This document shows positions 4,192 to 5,224 of a stretch of 5,224 nucleotides of DNA, piece by piece. Every line of letters begins with the position of its first letter. Positions within the stretch are counted from its first letter, which is position 1. The notes below the pieces were generated by a model, which had not been told where the DNA came from, did not search any database, and saw only the letters and a program-made list of their open reading frames with translations. Source of the DNA: Clostridium sp. (GTDB lineage: Bacteria; Bacillota; Clostridia; Lachnospirales; Lachnospiraceae); the NCBI GenBank assembly GCA_004554205.1, contig SFNH01000121.1, positions 1 through 5,224 of the forward strand, written 5' to 3'. The position numbers and the translations under genes are program-made.

Positions 4192-5109
4192 ATGATCCGG
4201 AGGCTGATTGAGAAAATTAAGGAGACAAATGCGCCGGTCTGCGTAGGGCTCGACCCGATGCTAGACTACATTCCCGGGCACATCTTAAAGAAGTCCTTTG
4301 GCGAGTTCGGCGAGACCTTAGAGGGAGCCGCGGACGCTGTCTGGAATTTCAACAAAGAGATCGTGGATCACACCTTCGACCTGATCCCCGCCGTGAAGCC
4401 CCAGATCGCCATGTATGAGCAGTTTGGCATCGAGGGGCTAAGGGTCTATGAGAGGACGGTGCGCTACTGTCAGGAGAAAGGACTTCTCGTGATCGGCGAT
4501 GCAAAGCGCGGCGACATCGGCTCCACCTCCGCGGCATACGCCGCCGCGCATCTGGGGAAGGTGAAGGTCGGGACAGGTGTATGCACCGCGTTTAACACGG
4601 ATTTTCTGACGGTGAACCCATATCTGGGGACGGATGGGGTGAAACCGTTTGTGGACGTATGTAAGTCCGAGGATAAGGGACTGTTCGTGCTGGTAAAAAC
4701 TTCCAACCCGTCGAGCGGAGAGTTCCAGGACAGGCTGGTGGACGGAAAGCCGCTCTATGAGCTCGTAGCCGATAAGGTGTCGGAGTGGGGCGCGGACTGC
4801 ATGGATGGCGCGTACAGCAATGTCGGCGCCGTCGTGGGCGCGACCTACCCGGAGATGAGCGCGGTTCTCAGAAAGCGGATGCCAAAGACGTACTTTCTGG
4901 TGCCGGGCTACGGCGCGCAGGGCGGTACCGCGAAGGATTTAAAGCCCTGCTTCAATGAGGACGGCCTGGGGGCTGTGGTAAATTCCTCCCGCGGCATCAT
5001 CGCCGCGTACCGGCAGGAACGGTACGCGAAATTCGGGCCGGAGCATTTTGCGGAGGCATCCAGACAGGCTGTGCTGGATATGCTGGTTGACATAAGAAGC
5101 GTACTATGA
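4192..5109 (+). CDS. pyrF: Orotidine 5'-phosphate decarboxylase (type 2 PyrF)
   Basis: This cytoplasmic enzyme decarboxylates OMP to UMP, the last step of de novo UMP synthesis. The 305 residues fit the longer type 2 subfamily rather than the roughly 240-residue type 1. Visible motifs are CVGLDP (17-22), PAVKPQIAMYEQFG (66-79), the catalytic DAKRGDI (103-109) with Lys105 flanked by Asp103 and Asp108, NPYLGTDGVKPF (142-153), LVKTSNPSSGEFQD (167-180), PGYGAQGG (238-245) and VVNSSRGI (262-269); the last two are in the phosphate-binding part of the TIM barrel. All expected catalytic residues are present. The ATG at 4192 follows AAGGAGG (4180-4186). The gene has its own strong promoter and is followed after 26 bases by pyrK, as expected for a clostridial pyr operon. 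Confidence 0.96.
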   Translation: MIRRLIEKIKETNAPVCVGLDPMLDYIPGHILKKSFGEFGETLEGAADAVWNFNKEIVDHTFDLIPAVKPQIAMYEQFGIEGLRVYERTVRYCQEKGLLVIGDAKRGDIGSTSAAYAAAHLGKVKVGTGVCTAFNTDFLTVNPYLGTDGVKPFVDVCKSEDKGLFVLVKTSNPSSGEFQDRLVDGKPLYELVADKVSEWGADCMDGAYSNVGAVVGATYPEMSAVLRKRMPKTYFLVPGYGAQGGTAKDLKPCFNEDGLGAVVNSSRGIIAAYRQERYAKFGPEHFAEASRQAVLDMLVDIRSVL

Positions 5110-5135
5110 GTCGGAATTTGCGAAAGGGGCGGCAC

Positions 5136-5224
5136 ATGGGAAAGGTCAAAACGACAGCGAAGGTAGTAAGCCAGGAGGCGCTGGCGGCAGACATTTACAG
5201 TATGTGGATCGAAGCGCCGGAGAT
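5136..5224 (+). CDS. pyrK: Dihydroorotate dehydrogenase electron transfer subunit PyrK, N-terminus (partial)
   Basis: Only the first 29 residues are in the window (MGKVKTTAKVVSQEALAADI, then YSMWIEAPE), and the frame runs off the end. The pattern of a short beta strand VVSQE followed by IYSMWIEAPE matches the start of the ferredoxin-reductase-like FAD domain of PyrK. PyrK passes electrons from dihydroorotate dehydrogenase B (PyrD) to NAD via FAD and a 2Fe-2S centre; those downstream motifs are outside the window. The start is the ATG at 5136, with AAAGGGG (5123-5129) 6 bases upstream. An in-frame ATG at 5106 overlapping the pyrF stop would add MSRNLRKGRH, but it lacks a ribosome site and does not look like family sequence. 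Position directly after pyrF supports the call. Confidence 0.82.
   Translation, partial: MGKVKTTAKVVSQEALAADIYSMWIEAPE

Overview
The window looks like chromosomal DNA from a moderately GC-rich low-GC-lineage Firmicute, most plausibly a Lachnospiraceae-type clostridium. The reasons are strong AGGAGG ribosome sites, tight ATGA gene overlaps, the pyrF-pyrK order, a type 2 (about 305-residue) PyrF, and an lrgAB pair. The taxonomic call is an inference from gene style and order, not from a database match.

Layout. (1) Positions 2-1761 hold the end of a phosphate-type ABC importer operon on the + strand: the C-terminus of PstC, complete PstA and complete PstB. The operon appears to stop after pstB, with no phoU next to it. 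A strong intrinsic terminator for it (1803-1837) lies inside the 3' end of the convergent gene. (2) Positions 1787-2530 (minus strand) encode a protein with two GNAT acetyltransferase-like domains in tandem. (3) A short divergent intergenic region (2531-2656) carries likely back-to-back promoters and an inverted repeat. (4) Positions 2657-3735 hold lrgA and lrgB, overlapping by ATGA, encoding a two-component membrane system of the LrgAB/CidAB family. (5) Positions 3736-4090 are a visibly GC-rich non-coding island of imperfect direct and inverted repeats. (6) A well-formed promoter with a palindrome over its -35 box precedes pyrF (4192-5109) and the start of pyrK (5136 onward), the head of a pyrimidine biosynthesis operon.

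How the genes work together. PstC and PstA would form the membrane channel and PstB the ATPase of one importer, with the binding protein presumably upstream of the window. LrgA and LrgB would act as a pair in the membrane. PyrF makes UMP from OMP, and PyrK is the electron-transfer subunit of the NAD-linked dihydroorotate dehydrogenase earlier in the same pathway. The GNAT protein has no evident link to its neighbours.

I see no clearly new system. The points most worth a second look are the repeat island at 3736-4060, the loss of two normally conserved charged residues in the PstA permease motif, the terminator nested in a convergent coding region, and the dyad overlapping the pyrF promoter.
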